A DNA stretch of 8,695 nt from Nanobdellota archaeon (GTDB taxonomy: Archaea; Nanobdellota; Nanobdellia; Woesearchaeales; JAHJBD01), in assembly GCA_018813725.1 (NCBI GenBank), contig JAHJBD010000087.1, forward strand, positions 1 through 8,695. The letters run 5' to 3'. Position numbers and translations under genes: made by a program. The notes under the pieces are model-generated. The model was not told where the DNA came from. It ran no database searches and saw nothing but the letters and a program-made list of their open reading frames with translations. Within the stretch, counting starts at the first letter, position 1. Every line of letters begins with the position of its first letter. Shown here in pieces: positions 1 to 5,880 of this stretch.

Positions 1-1
1 C

Positions 2-331
2 GTATTGAAGAAAGGAGGGGTTCTTGGTGTTTTTCCTTATCCCAAATTTAAGCCTTCTGACCCGATAAAAGTTAAGACTGGAATTGCTAGGATGGCAGTA
101 TGGTGCAATGCTCCAGTTATTCCTGTGGCTATCAAGGGCACATATTCGATAATGGGAAATGATAAGCCTAGTTTTCCTAAGCACTGGAAAAGGGTCGTTA
201 TGGTGAAGATAGGTGAGCCAATGCATCTAAATTGCTATATCAATAATGACTATTCTCATGACAAAAAAGAGTATACAAAGGCTGCGACTAAGGTTGTTGA
301 CAGAATCGAGGAGATGCTTTGCGAATGGTAG
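2..331 (+). CDS. PlsC-like lysophospholipid/glycerolipid acyltransferase, 3' part (5' end outside window)
   Basis: This is the C-terminal part of an acyltransferase of the PlsC/LPLAT family, which transfers acyl chains from acyl-CoA or acyl-ACP to glycerolipid acceptors at the membrane. The visible frame is open from the first base, so the N-terminal part with the catalytic NHxxxxD block lies upstream and cannot be checked. What supports the family is the run L-K-K-G-G-V-L-G-V-F-P (5-37), then KTGIARMA and the block IV pattern APVIPVAIKGTY (109-144), followed by a basic segment and KIGEPMHL as in family members. The usual block III FPEGTRS reads FPYPKFKPSD (32-61), so the Glu-Gly-Thr-Arg that normally contacts the acceptor phosphate is missing. 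The frame stops at TAG 329-331, inside the start of the patatin gene, which suggests translational coupling. The family call is fairly secure, the substrate is not, and a changed acceptor or a non-acyltransferase role is possible. Confidence 0.8.
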   Translation, partial: VLKKGGVLGVFPYPKFKPSDPIKVKTGIARMAVWCNAPVIPVAIKGTYSIMGNDKPSFPKHWKRVVMVKIGEPMHLNCYINNDYSHDKKEYTKAATKVVDRIEEMLCEW

Positions 332-1122
332 TTTTAGTGATGACTGGGGGCGGAGCAAAAGCTTTTGTTCACCTTGGAGTTTATCATGTGCTTCAAGAGA
401 ATGGGATAAAAGTAGATCATATCGTGTCGACCAGTTCTGGATCGCTCATGGCTGTGCTTGTCGCTGCTGGAGTCAGTAACCGTAAGATAAAAAAGGAATT
501 TTTCAGCTTGCGCCGTAGACTTAGCTGGTTTTTGCCTTCGCTCAAACAATTTGGTTTTTTTAGCATGACACCGCTTAAGAAAGTGATCGATAGGCTTGTT
601 CCTGTCGAAAGATTAGAGGATCTTCCAATACCTGTAACGCTTGTCGCGTCAAACATAACTAAGCTTTGCGATCATATCATAACAAAAGGCAAGATCGCTG
701 ACGCAGTCTGTACAACCTCTGCTTATCCGTTGCTTTACAAGCCAGTCAAGTATAGGGGTGACTTATTGATAGACGGCGGCATACTAAACTCTGAGCCAGC
801 TGATATTGCAAAGAAATTGAACAAAGGAAAGGTTATCACTATCTCACTGACCAGCCCATTTGACAGGAAGGAAGGTAGTCTTCCTAACAGGATGGAGATT
901 GTCTACAGAAGCTTGTTTTATTATTCTGAGATGAGCCGTAGGTATAATGCAGATAAGTACTCTGATATAATCCTTTATCCATTGAAGAATAAATGGTATT
1001 GCCTTGACACATGGAAAGGGATCTTTGAATTCTATAACAAGAAGGCAATGAAGAAGTACTATCAGCTTGGAAGGAAGGAAGCTTCTGAAAACCTTGATAT
1101 TATTAGGAAAGTTCTTAAATGA
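325..1122 (+). CDS. Patatin-like phospholipase family protein (RssA-type size)
   Basis: A 265-aa patatin-like serine hydrolase, a family that removes acyl chains from phospholipids or related esters with a Ser-Asp dyad. The glycine-rich oxyanion loop is TGGGAKAFVHLG (residues 7-18). The nucleophile elbow is STSSG with the predicted catalytic Ser37; the usual first Gly of GxSxG is Ser here. The Asp motif is IDGGI with Asp150. Length and motif order fit single-domain bacterial-type patatins such as RssA; no signal peptide or membrane segment is seen, so it should be cytosolic or peripheral. The ATG at 325 overlaps the acyltransferase stop by 7 bases. An in-frame TTG at 319 would add Met-Arg and lies closer to the GAGGAG at 308-313, so the start could be six bases earlier. 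Pairing with an acyltransferase suggests deacylation/reacylation of lipids, which is inference. Activity on archaeal ether lipids is not expected from the family chemistry. Confidence 0.87.
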   Translation: MVVLVMTGGGAKAFVHLGVYHVLQENGIKVDHIVSTSSGSLMAVLVAAGVSNRKIKKEFFSLRRRLSWFLPSLKQFGFFSMTPLKKVIDRLVPVERLEDLPIPVTLVASNITKLCDHIITKGKIADAVCTTSAYPLLYKPVKYRGDLLIDGGILNSEPADIAKKLNKGKVITISLTSPFDRKEGSLPNRMEIVYRSLFYYSEMSRRYNADKYSDIILYPLKNKWYCLDTWKGIFEFYNKKAMKKYYQLGRKEASENLDIIRKVLK

Positions 1123-1141
1123 TAATTATTTTGTATACTCT

Positions 1142-2593
1142 ATGATAACCATACTTGACTGTTATACTGATGAACCTGCTGGCCTTGGGGTTCCGCCCTA
1201 TCTTGGGACATATCCTAGGTATATAGCTGGAAGCCTTTCTGAAGAATATAATTATATCACGATTGATGACTTACGGTTCTATAAATATTACAATCTTGAT
1301 GATAAGAAAAAAGAGGTCAGCCATAAGACTAATATCAAAATATATAACCTTACTAAAAATATTGGCAGGATAAAAGAGATATTGGACGACACTACTGAAC
1401 TTATCGTCATTGCCGGTGTGCATACTCCTGGCAAATATCTAAGCGCTATACCTGGCACCTTAAAAGAGATTACAGAGCTTGTAGGTGAAATTAACTGCAA
1501 GAAAATCCTGACAGGGCCTGCTGTTTATGGGACTTCTATTGAAGGGGGTAAATTTGCTGAGAAGGTTGACCTTTCTATTTTTGATCAGGTCAAAGATTTT
1601 TCATTTTCTTATGATAAGATAAAAGACTATGCAGTACGTGGGGTAAAGTTAGTAGAACAGATCGGTGCACCAAGGATAATCGAGCTTGAGACAGCAAAGG
1701 GGTGCTCTAGAAAGATACATTGCAGTTTTTGTACCGAGCCTTTGAAGAATAAGGTGTCTTTTAGAAATGCTGCTGATATCACAAACGAAGTAAAGGAATT
1801 TAACAAATATGGCATAAGGAATTTTAGGCTTGGAAAGCAGACTTGTTATTATTCTCATCCAGAGGCTATTGATATCATAAAGGATATTAGAGAAAAATGC
1901 AAGGTTGATGTTTTGCATATTGATAATGTAAATCCTGTAAATGTGGTAACAAATAATGGGGTTGAGATCACTAAACAAATAGTCAAATATTGTACTGAAG
2001 GTAATACTGCAGCATTTGGTGTAGAAAGCTTTGATCCTGTTGTTGTTAAAGAAAATAATCTTAATTCTGATCCTGAAGTCAGTTATGAAGCTGCAAGGAT
2101 ACTTAATAAATATGGTGCTGCACGAGGGCCGAATGGTATGCCTAAGTTTCTCCCTGGGATCAATCTTTTGTATGGGTTGATAGGTGAGAGCAAGAATACT
2201 AATACGTTCAATCTTGATTGGCTTACTAGGTTTATGGATGAGGGGTTACTCATTCGCAGGATAAATATTCGTCAGGTGGATATATTTAATGGGACGCCAT
2301 TGTATAAGACTGTTGGTAACAAATATATCAAGAAAAATAAAAAGTATTATTGGAAATGGAGAGATGAAATCAGGCAAAAGGTAGATTATCCTATGCTGCA
2401 AAAGCTTGTTCCTTTGGGTACTGTCTTAAAAGATATGGTGGCAGAGATTTATGACGGAAATACAACATTCTGCAGGCAGATAGGGACATATCCTTTGATC
2501 GTGGGTGTTAAAGGAAGGCTAGTATTGGGCAAATCTTATGGCTTAAAGATAAAAGGGCACATGTTAAGGAGCATAATCGGAGAAGTTGCATAA
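1142..2593 (+). CDS. Archaeal radical SAM protein, COG1031-like, without C-terminal HhH
   Basis: A 483-aa radical SAM protein of unknown reaction. The N-terminal ~170 residues (DEPAGLGVPPYLGTYPRYIAG near residues 10-30, then AGVHTPGKY) look like a B12-binding-type Rossmann fold. The cluster motif is Cys188-x5-Cys194-x2-Cys197 in GCSRKIHCSFCTEP, wider than the common CX3CX2C. Later blocks I recall from the archaeal COG1031 family are RLGKQ, LHIDNVNP (258-265), AFGVES, LPGIN, RRINIRQV and RQIGTYPLIVG. As I remember the family, the last block leads into RSITG and a helix-hairpin-helix; here the protein stops at RSIIGEVA, before that domain. The ATG at 1142 was chosen because it starts the conserved N-terminus. 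The in-frame ATG at 1067 would push 25 unconserved residues into the patatin gene. No clear Shine-Dalgarno precedes 1142, and the gene starts 19 bases after the patatin stop, so co-transcription is likely. The family is fairly secure, the substrate unknown. Confidence 0.8.
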   Translation: MITILDCYTDEPAGLGVPPYLGTYPRYIAGSLSEEYNYITIDDLRFYKYYNLDDKKKEVSHKTNIKIYNLTKNIGRIKEILDDTTELIVIAGVHTPGKYLSAIPGTLKEITELVGEINCKKILTGPAVYGTSIEGGKFAEKVDLSIFDQVKDFSFSYDKIKDYAVRGVKLVEQIGAPRIIELETAKGCSRKIHCSFCTEPLKNKVSFRNAADITNEVKEFNKYGIRNFRLGKQTCYYSHPEAIDIIKDIREKCKVDVLHIDNVNPVNVVTNNGVEITKQIVKYCTEGNTAAFGVESFDPVVVKENNLNSDPEVSYEAARILNKYGAARGPNGMPKFLPGINLLYGLIGESKNTNTFNLDWLTRFMDEGLLIRRINIRQVDIFNGTPLYKTVGNKYIKKNKKYYWKWRDEIRQKVDYPMLQKLVPLGTVLKDMVAEIYDGNTTFCRQIGTYPLIVGVKGRLVLGKSYGLKIKGHMLRSIIGEVA

Positions 2594-2595
2594 AA

Positions 2596-2605
2596 TTTAT
2601 ATATA
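2596..2605 (+). promoter_or_regulatory. Archaeal TATA box for the M64 peptidase unit
   Basis: TTTATATATA follows the radical SAM stop directly, with A-rich sequence before it. Its centre is about 27 bases from the ATG at 2627, the usual archaeal TATA-to-start-site distance, so the mRNA probably begins at or next to the start codon (leaderless). No Shine-Dalgarno is present between the box and the ATG, which fits. Confidence 0.65.
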
Positions 2606-2626
2606 TTCATCATTCTAGAATTGTTG

Positions 2627-3784
2627 ATGGCAAAGAAAGCTCAGATAATCACCAGACCTATACTTGTAGCAGTTTCTGCTTTTATGATTGGCCTCTTGAT
2701 GTTTGCTGGCATTAGGACTGTAGTTAAGTTTAATGAGCGGCAAAATCAGATGGCTTATGACAATTTTGTCACATCGCTTAGCACAGCTTTAAACAACCAG
2801 AGGTTGCAGGGAGTAGGAAGCCTTCGAGACCTGACATTTTCTGTGCCTGGAGGAATAGAGCTGGTCTGTTTTTTTGATGATAACAAAGAGATTCGCGCGT
2901 ATAGAAATAATGAGGTTGTTGAATATAAGAATAATTATCCTGAATACAATGTATTCTTTTCGCCATCTAAGTTTGATCCTGAACAGGTAGATTATGTATC
3001 GTTAAGGAATGATGAGAATCCTTTATGTATAGAGCCAGTAAAGGGCAAGATAAGGCTTGGTCTGCAGAGTGAAGGCAGGGCGACCCAGGTGACATCCTTG
3101 GTGCCAGAGGCTATTGCAGAAGATTGCATCTCTGTGCTTTACCAGGGTGATCCTGAGGAAAAAATAGATGTTGTTTTCTTAGGGTATAAATATAAGACAT
3201 CTGCTGATTTTGAGAAAGATGTAAATGACCGTATCAATAATATCATGTTTAAGATATATCCTTTTGGCGATCATAAATCAAAGTTTAATATATACCGTGT
3301 TGATAAATTTGATCTTGGCTGTGAGGTTGGCGGGTTTATCAAATGCGATTCTTTTGAGATACAGAAATTGGCATCAAAGTGTCCAAATGATTATGTTTTT
3401 GTCCTGGTCGATAGGAGCGTGGTGGTTGATGCACTTAACCCTGTTAGGTCAAGTGCTATAGGTAACCTTGCAAAGGTAAATACAGCAGATGATAAGTTTG
3501 TGCTTATGCACGAGTTTGGGCATACTTTTCCTTTAACTCCGTTGGCTGACGAGTATGTGGATGTTTGGTATGAAAGCCAGGGCTTTGATCCGTCTAACTT
3601 TCCAAATTGTGATACTATTCCTTGCTCTAAATGGAGTGATATAACAGATAACTGCATCCAAGGGTGCAGCATAAACAGCTTTTATAGGTCTAATGATACC
3701 TCAATAATGAGAAAGATCAGTGACCGGTTTTTTGGTTCTGTCAATGAAAGGGAATTACTAAAAGTATTGGAGGCTTATCCATGA
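2627..3784 (+). CDS. Membrane-anchored M64 (IgA peptidase)-like zinc metallopeptidase
   Basis: A 385-aa membrane-anchored peptidase. Residues 1-11 (MAKKAQIITRP) are basic and are followed by one hydrophobic helix at about 12-29, so the rest is expected outside the cell. Residues 35-165 form a beta-rich region with a conserved-looking Cys81 and Cys134; I recall similar modules in DPANN secreted proteins. From about 172 the sequence follows the M64 pattern: YQGDPEEKIDVVFLGYKY (172-189), then HEFGH (His295, Glu296, His299) and LADEY (306-310), and a possible Met-turn at SIM (359-361). Two zinc-binding histidines and the catalytic Glu are therefore present. Seven cysteines in 231-347 suggest disulfides. 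The ATG at 2627 was preferred over TTG codons at 2621 and 2624 because it lies ~27 bases after a TATA box. It overlaps the next gene by ATGA, so the two products probably act together. The substrate is unknown; cell-surface protein processing is inference. Confidence 0.82.
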   Translation: MAKKAQIITRPILVAVSAFMIGLLMFAGIRTVVKFNERQNQMAYDNFVTSLSTALNNQRLQGVGSLRDLTFSVPGGIELVCFFDDNKEIRAYRNNEVVEYKNNYPEYNVFFSPSKFDPEQVDYVSLRNDENPLCIEPVKGKIRLGLQSEGRATQVTSLVPEAIAEDCISVLYQGDPEEKIDVVFLGYKYKTSADFEKDVNDRINNIMFKIYPFGDHKSKFNIYRVDKFDLGCEVGGFIKCDSFEIQKLASKCPNDYVFVLVDRSVVVDALNPVRSSAIGNLAKVNTADDKFVLMHEFGHTFPLTPLADEYVDVWYESQGFDPSNFPNCDTIPCSKWSDITDNCIQGCSINSFYRSNDTSIMRKISDRFFGSVNERELLKVLEAYP

Positions 3785-4302
3785 AAAAGGCTACATTGCT
3801 TATTGGTGTATTGTTCGTCTTATTGTTGTGTAGCATTGTCTATGCTGAAAGTGTGATGATAATCAATGTGCACTATAAGGATGGTGTTTTGAGAATTACT
3901 GATAAGGCTGTCCAACCAGGTAATTATCCTGACAGGAAGGTGCAGCCTGATAATGGCTATAATCTTGAACTATTGTCTGCCACTGGAGAGGTGCTCTACT
4001 CATTCAAATTTACCTTACCTATATACCAGTTTGAGGACTCTGTCAATCCTGACCTTACTGTATCAGGTGGTGTGACAAAGCTTAGCGAGACTGAGTTTGC
4101 ATTGACTTTGCCATATCTTAAGGATGCTGATGTAATAAAGATATATAATCAAGATCAGGTTGAAGTGGCTTTTGCAAAGGTTATAACCTTTGGTGAGATG
4201 CTAGCTCCTGGCATAAGGATCACAGCGTTTTTTTCCATACCTATACTATTGGCAGCTGCTGCTGTGGTCGGATTCCTCTGGTGGAAGAGGCTGCATACCT
4301 AA
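3781..4302 (+). CDS. Small type I membrane protein, partner of the M64 peptidase (function unknown)
   Basis: A 173-aa protein I cannot assign to a named family. It has a clear signal peptide (residues 1-22, ending V-Y-A before Glu23), an exposed domain of about 120 residues rich in beta-type alternation (VMIINVHYKDGVLRI, NLELLSATGEVLYSFKF), and a C-terminal membrane helix at about 147-168 followed by the short basic tail KRLHT. The layout is that of a type I membrane protein with an immunoglobulin-like outer domain; the fold is inference. GGAGG at 3769-3773, seven bases before the ATG, supports the start, and the ATG overlaps the stop of the peptidase gene (ATGA), so translation is probably coupled. 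It could be a chaperone, inhibitor, substrate adaptor or anchor for the peptidase. None of these is shown by the sequence. Confidence 0.8.
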   Translation: MKKATLLIGVLFVLLLCSIVYAESVMIINVHYKDGVLRITDKAVQPGNYPDRKVQPDNGYNLELLSATGEVLYSFKFTLPIYQFEDSVNPDLTVSGGVTKLSETEFALTLPYLKDADVIKIYNQDQVEVAFAKVITFGEMLAPGIRITAFFSIPILLAAAAVVGFLWWKRLHT

Positions 4303-4308
4303 CGAAAG

Positions 4309-4318
4309 TTATTTAAAA
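4309..4318 (+). promoter_or_regulatory. Archaeal TATA box for the tRNA-Asn/tRNA-Ile unit
   Basis: TTATTTAAAA, preceded by the purine-rich CGAAAG (4303-4308) as a BRE-like element, lies with its centre about 28 bases before the first base of tRNA-Asn. That is the expected archaeal spacing for a start just upstream of the mature tRNA. No second box fits between the two tRNAs, so one promoter probably drives both. Confidence 0.6.
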
Positions 4319-4341
4319 CCAACTAAAATTCTAGAGGCCAT

Positions 4342-4414
4342 GCCCTTGTAGCTTAGTAGGTAGAGCGCATGACTGTTAATCATGAGGTCGGCAGTTCGAG
4401 TCTGCCCAAGGGCG
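4342..4414 (+). tRNA. tRNA-Asn (GTT)
   Basis: A complete cloverleaf can be drawn. The acceptor stem GCCCTTG (4342-4348) pairs with CAAGGGC (4407-4413). The D arm is GCTT/GAGC with loop AGTAGGTA. The anticodon stem CATGA/TCATG encloses loop CTGTTAA, with anticodon GTT at 4375-4377. The T arm is GGCAG/CTGCC with loop TTCGAGT. The discriminator base is G4414, usual for tRNA-Asn. CCA is not encoded, as is usual in archaea. There is no intron. It sits 5 bases before tRNA-Ile and probably shares its transcript. Confidence 0.96.
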
Positions 4415-4419
4415 TTTAC

Positions 4420-4509
4420 GGGCCTGTAGCTTAGCCTGGTGGAGTGCTCGACTGATATCTCTCTATAGCAGAAATCGAGTGGTCCCGTGTTCAAATCACG
4501 GCAGGCCCA
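4420..4509 (+). tRNA. tRNA-Ile (GAT) with a 16-base intron
   Basis: The acceptor stem GGGCCTG (4420-4426) pairs with CAGGCCC (4502-4508), with discriminator A4509. The D arm is GCTT/GAGT. The anticodon stem CTCGA (4447-4451) pairs with TCGAG (4475-4479). The T arm is CCGTG/CACGG with loop TTCAAAT. Removing 4458-4473 gives the standard seven-base loop CTGATAA with anticodon GAT (4454-4456), which identifies tRNA-Ile. CCA is not encoded. The gene follows tRNA-Asn after 5 bases, so a single precursor needing 5' and 3' processing plus splicing is likely. Confidence 0.95.
4458..4473 (+). other. tRNA-Ile intron, 16 bases, canonical 37/38 position
   Basis: The intron is TCTCTCTATAGCAGAA. Folding next to the anticodon stem, C4452-G4471, T4453-A4470 and G4454-C4469 pair, with an A4455/G4468 mismatch. 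This leaves T4456-A4457-T4458 and A4472-A4473-A4474 as two three-base bulges, each containing one splice point. This is a relaxed bulge-helix-bulge for the archaeal splicing endonuclease: only three of four central pairs form and the inner helix is weak. Boundaries are inferred from the mature loop sequence, and a shift by one base is possible. Confidence 0.85.
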
Positions 4510-4511
4510 TA

Positions 4512-4555
4512 CTTTTCATATATTAAATGATTAAAACCTTTTGTGTCCCTCTGTT
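4512..4555 (+). terminator. Weak T-run termination region after the tRNAs
   Basis: Short T-runs follow the tRNA-Ile 3' end (CTTTTC at 4512-4517, CCTTTTG near 4538-4544, TGTTTTG near 4552-4558). Archaeal RNA polymerase can stop on such U-runs without a hairpin. The runs are only four bases long, so this is a modest call. The rest of 4510-4590 shows no gene or clear structure. Confidence 0.3.
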
Positions 4556-4599
4556 TTGATACTACTGTAGAATGTTCTATATCTTTAACTACCATAAAG

Positions 4600-4607
4600 T
4601 TTATATA
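4600..4607 (+). promoter_or_regulatory. Archaeal TATA box for the 389-aa surface protein
   Basis: TTTATATA is preceded by the A/G-rich CATAAAG, a BRE-like context. With the usual ~26-base spacing, transcription would start near 4630. That gives a leader of about 50 bases containing the tandem 17-bp repeat and the Shine-Dalgarno. TTATAAA inside each repeat copy could also act as extra TATA boxes. Confidence 0.6.
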
Positions 4608-4634
4608 GAAGTTATAGGTATAATTTATCATCAA

Positions 4635-4668
4635 TTATAAACCTAATAAAGTTATAAACCTAATAAAG
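4635..4668 (+). repeat. Perfect 17-bp tandem duplication in the leader
   Basis: TTATAAACCTAATAAAG occurs twice head to tail (4635-4651 and 4652-4668) without a mismatch, just before the Shine-Dalgarno. The last base of the second copy is the first G of GGAGGGG. Each copy contains a TATA-like TTATAAA. It may be a recent slippage duplication, a tandem binding site or a pair of extra promoter boxes. Confidence 0.9.
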
Positions 4669-4674
4669 GAGGGG
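4668..4674 (+). promoter_or_regulatory. Strong Shine-Dalgarno of the 389-aa surface protein
   Basis: AAAGGAGGGGTAAA precedes the ATG at 4679. GGAGG at 4668-4672 ends six bases from the start codon and matches the archaeal 16S 3' end (CCUCC). It fixes the start and, together with a leader, contrasts with the leaderless-looking starts at 2627 and 8049. Confidence 0.8.
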
Positions 4675-4678
4675 TAAA

Positions 4679-5848
4679 ATGAAAAAAAGATTCATGTTTG
4701 CTGGATTGATAATTCTAGCGCTAGTATGCGGTTCTGCATCAGCAGAGGCATTTGATTTTGTTGATTGGGTGAAGGATGTCCTTGGTATCCAGGAGAACGA
4801 TGTCACCACTGTTGATGTTGGAGATATCAAGGTTGCAGACCAAGTACCAGAAGCTCCTCCTGAGATTGAAGAGGCCGGGACAGATACGGTTACGGTTGAA
4901 GAGATCAAGGTTGAGAGTGATGCTATTGCAAAAGAGCCTGTAGTTGAAGAACCAGTCATCATCGAGGAACCAGCTACAGAAGTTGTTGTGCAAGAGCCTG
5001 TTAAAGAAGAAATAAAAGAAGAAGCCAAACCTGAAAAGGTCACTGTTCAGAAACCATCAAGCGGTTCATCTATAGTTATCATCGTTGAGGAGACAGATAA
5101 AGTCAGTCTGGATGTAAATGCTCAAGATGCTGATGGAGATAAATTGACATATTCTTATACAACACCATTAGACCAGAAAGGTGAATGGAAAACAACATAT
5201 GGCGATGCTGGTGAGTATACTGTTACAGTATCTGCTACTGACGGAACATTATCCTCTTCAGAGAATGTTCTTGTGATCGTAAACAAGAAAGAAGAAGCGC
5301 CAACAATCGATTCATTTGCTCCTACTGAGCTTGAACTAAGCGCAGATGAGAATACTAAGCTTGAATTTTCAGCAAAGGCTTCTGATAAGAATAAGGACAA
5401 GCTTTCATATGCTTGGGAACTTGATGGAAAGAAGGTTTCAGACATTGAAAAGCTGACTTATGGCATATCATATGAAGATGCTGGCAAGCATACAGTTTCA
5501 CTTACTGTATCTGATGGCACAAAGACAGCAAAGAAAGGATGGTCAGTTGCAGTAAAGAATGTCAACAGGCTGCCTGTTCTTGAAAAAGTAGCTGACATAA
5601 AGGTAAAAGAGAACGATAAGGTTGAGATCAAGCCTAAGGCTACAGATGATGATAAGGACAAGCTGAAATACACAATATCTGAACCTGTTGGTGATGACGG
5701 CATCTGGCAGACAACATATGACGATGCTGGTGTATACAATGTTGATGTCAAGGTTACAGATGGCCAAGATGAGGTTACACAAGCAGTGAAAATCACTGTT
5801 GAGAATGTGAACCGGGCTCCAATAATCTTAGATATCAAGAAAAAGTAA
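4679..5848 (+). CDS. Secreted PKD/cadherin-like repeat protein, 389 aa, acidic stalk
   Basis: A secreted surface protein. Residues 1-22 are a signal peptide ending A-S-A. Residues 40-125 form an acidic Glu/Val/Pro-rich stretch (EEPVIIEEPATEVVVQEPVKE) with the look of an extended stalk. Three beta-sandwich repeats follow: about 132-203, 205-294 and 296-377. The repeats share a core G-x-W-x-T-x-Y-x-D-A-G-x-Y-x-V and a loop resembling a calcium site (DADGDKL, DKNKDKL, DDDKDKL). The second is PKD-like (YAWELDG). The chain ends at NVNRAPIILDIKKK, where the linker into a fourth repeat would begin. The three repeats are collinear with domains 1-3 of the 695-aa protein downstream, so the two are paralogues. 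There is no C-terminal membrane helix or known sorting motif and not one N-x-S/T sequon. A dedicated promoter, leader and strong ribosome site suggest high expression. Adhesion or cell-envelope structure is inference. Confidence 0.85.
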   Translation: MKKRFMFAGLIILALVCGSASAEAFDFVDWVKDVLGIQENDVTTVDVGDIKVADQVPEAPPEIEEAGTDTVTVEEIKVESDAIAKEPVVEEPVIIEEPATEVVVQEPVKEEIKEEAKPEKVTVQKPSSGSSIVIIVEETDKVSLDVNAQDADGDKLTYSYTTPLDQKGEWKTTYGDAGEYTVTVSATDGTLSSSENVLVIVNKKEEAPTIDSFAPTELELSADENTKLEFSAKASDKNKDKLSYAWELDGKKVSDIEKLTYGISYEDAGKHTVSLTVSDGTKTAKKGWSVAVKNVNRLPVLEKVADIKVKENDKVEIKPKATDDDKDKLKYTISEPVGDDGIWQTTYDDAGVYNVDVKVTDGQDEVTQAVKITVENVNRAPIILDIKKK

Positions 5849-5849
5849 A

Positions 5850-5871
5850 TTTTTTTTATTTTAATTTTTTT
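5850..5871 (+). terminator. T-run terminator/attenuator between the two surface-protein genes
   Basis: T8 (5850-5857), T4 (5859-5862) and T7 (5865-5871) follow the stop codon by one base, on the coding strand. Such U-runs terminate archaeal RNA polymerase without a hairpin. No separate TATA box with room for a start site precedes the next ATG at 5881, so the run probably gives partial termination and lowers expression of the second gene. The same AT-rich tract could instead act as a poor TATA element. Confidence 0.65.
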
Positions 5872-5877
5872 GGGGGG
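5872..5877 (+). promoter_or_regulatory. G6 ribosome-binding tract of the 695-aa protein
   Basis: Six G residues end three bases before the ATG at 5881. They can pair with the CCUCC of 16S rRNA using one G-U pair, in place of the GGAGG used by the paralogue. The tract directly follows T7, making a T7-G6 homopolymer junction that is prone to length change. Confidence 0.55.
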
Positions 5878-5880
5878 TAA

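Noticed and set aside
1067..1141. Longer radical SAM start at ATG 1067
   Set aside because: It would overlap the patatin gene by 56 bases and add residues with no family-like pattern. The conserved N-terminus begins at the ATG at 1142.
4309..4494. Minus-strand ORF across the two tRNA genes
   Set aside because: Both tRNAs fold fully on the + strand, so the ORF is a by-product.
4510..4678. Small RNA or riboswitch between tRNA-Ile and the surface-protein gene
   Set aside because: No stable stem could be drawn in this AT-rich stretch. It is explained by T-runs, a TATA box, the 17-bp repeat and the ribosome site.
4660..5043. Minus-strand ORF rich in Ser/Thr opposite the 389-aa gene
   Set aside because: It is the mirror of Glu/Val-rich codons, has no ribosome site or promoter, and lies inside a clearly coding gene. 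The same applies to the minus-strand frames at 5155-5445, 5458-5838 and 7365-7637.
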